DNA from: JACMLD01 sp040004415
Lineage (GTDB): Bacteria > Bacteroidota > Bacteroidia > Chitinophagales > Chitinophagaceae
Assembly (NCBI GenBank): GCA_040004415.1
Contig: JBDUAY010000317.1
Location: forward strand, 1 to 6,911
DNA: 6,911 nt
Direction of reading: 5' to 3'
Positions 6,870-6,911 of the stretch are shown here, in pieces (position 1 is the stretch's first letter; every line of letters begins with the position of its first letter). A program made the position numbers and the translations under genes. The notes below the pieces were generated by a model. The model worked only from the letters and a program-made list of their open reading frames with translations. It made no database searches and was not told where the DNA came from.

Positions 6870-6911
6870 ATGTCAAACAAAATGGATCGCCGCAAATTGC
6901 TGAAGACTGGT
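6870..6911 (+). CDS. N-terminal fragment of a Tat-exported protein, cut by the window end
   Basis: Only 14 codons are visible: MSNKMDRRKLLKTG. DRRKLLK at 6-12 fits the twin-arginine consensus with Leu in place of Phe, and the hydrophobic stretch would follow beyond the window. The start could be Met1 (6870) or Met5 (6882); both keep the motif at a normal distance. The A/T-rich leader without a Shine-Dalgarno is like those of the other genes here. It lies 77 bases after the amine oxidase on the same strand, so co-transcription through the stem-loop is plausible. The protein family cannot be told from these residues. Confidence 0.75.
   Translation, partial: MSNKMDRRKLLKTG

Overview
The window looks like chromosomal DNA from a Bacteroidota bacterium, probably of the Chitinophagaceae or a close relative. 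The grounds are moderate GC with many AAA/GAA/TTA codons, A/T-rich gene leaders with no Shine-Dalgarno sequence, a Tat-exported Gfo/Idh/MocA oxidoreductase of the type common in this phylum, and a secreted S9 peptidase. The assignment rests on gene style only; no rRNA or other marker gene is present.

Layout from left to right. Bases 1-92 may hold the end of an upstream plus-strand gene, but the frame cannot be fixed. A complete Tat-exported Gfo/Idh/MocA-family oxidoreductase follows on the plus strand (178-1617). It converges with a small minus-strand hypothetical protein that has two cysteine clusters (1748-2221). A 241-base gap follows, with open frames on both strands that have no convincing start codon. 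Next, on the minus strand, is a complete secreted S9-family serine peptidase (2463-4718) with an intact Ser-Asp-His triad but without the usual dipeptidyl-peptidase glutamate motif. Just upstream of it lies a feature that an ORF list misses: a decayed alpha/beta-hydrolase gene (4744 to about 5051, minus strand), truncated at its 5' end and broken by a one-base frameshift. Divergent from that remnant is a GTG-started, Tat-exported flavin amine oxidase of the L-amino-acid-oxidase type (5233-6792). A nested palindromic stem-loop (6795-6829) separates it from the start of a further Tat-exported protein cut off by the window end (6870-6911).

All three plus-strand genes begin with twin-arginine signals, so their cofactor-binding products are expected to fold in the cytoplasm and act outside the inner membrane. 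The S9 peptidase has an ordinary Sec-type signal. The content suggests cell-envelope catabolism of sugars, peptides and amino acids, but nothing shows that these genes form one pathway. Apart from the amine oxidase and the gene after it, they alternate in strand and do not form one operon. I see no CRISPR array, tRNA, rRNA, transposase or defence system. The parts most worth a second look are the hydrolase remnant, the unexplained 2222-2462 gap, the peptidase's missing glutamate motif and the hairpin at 6795.
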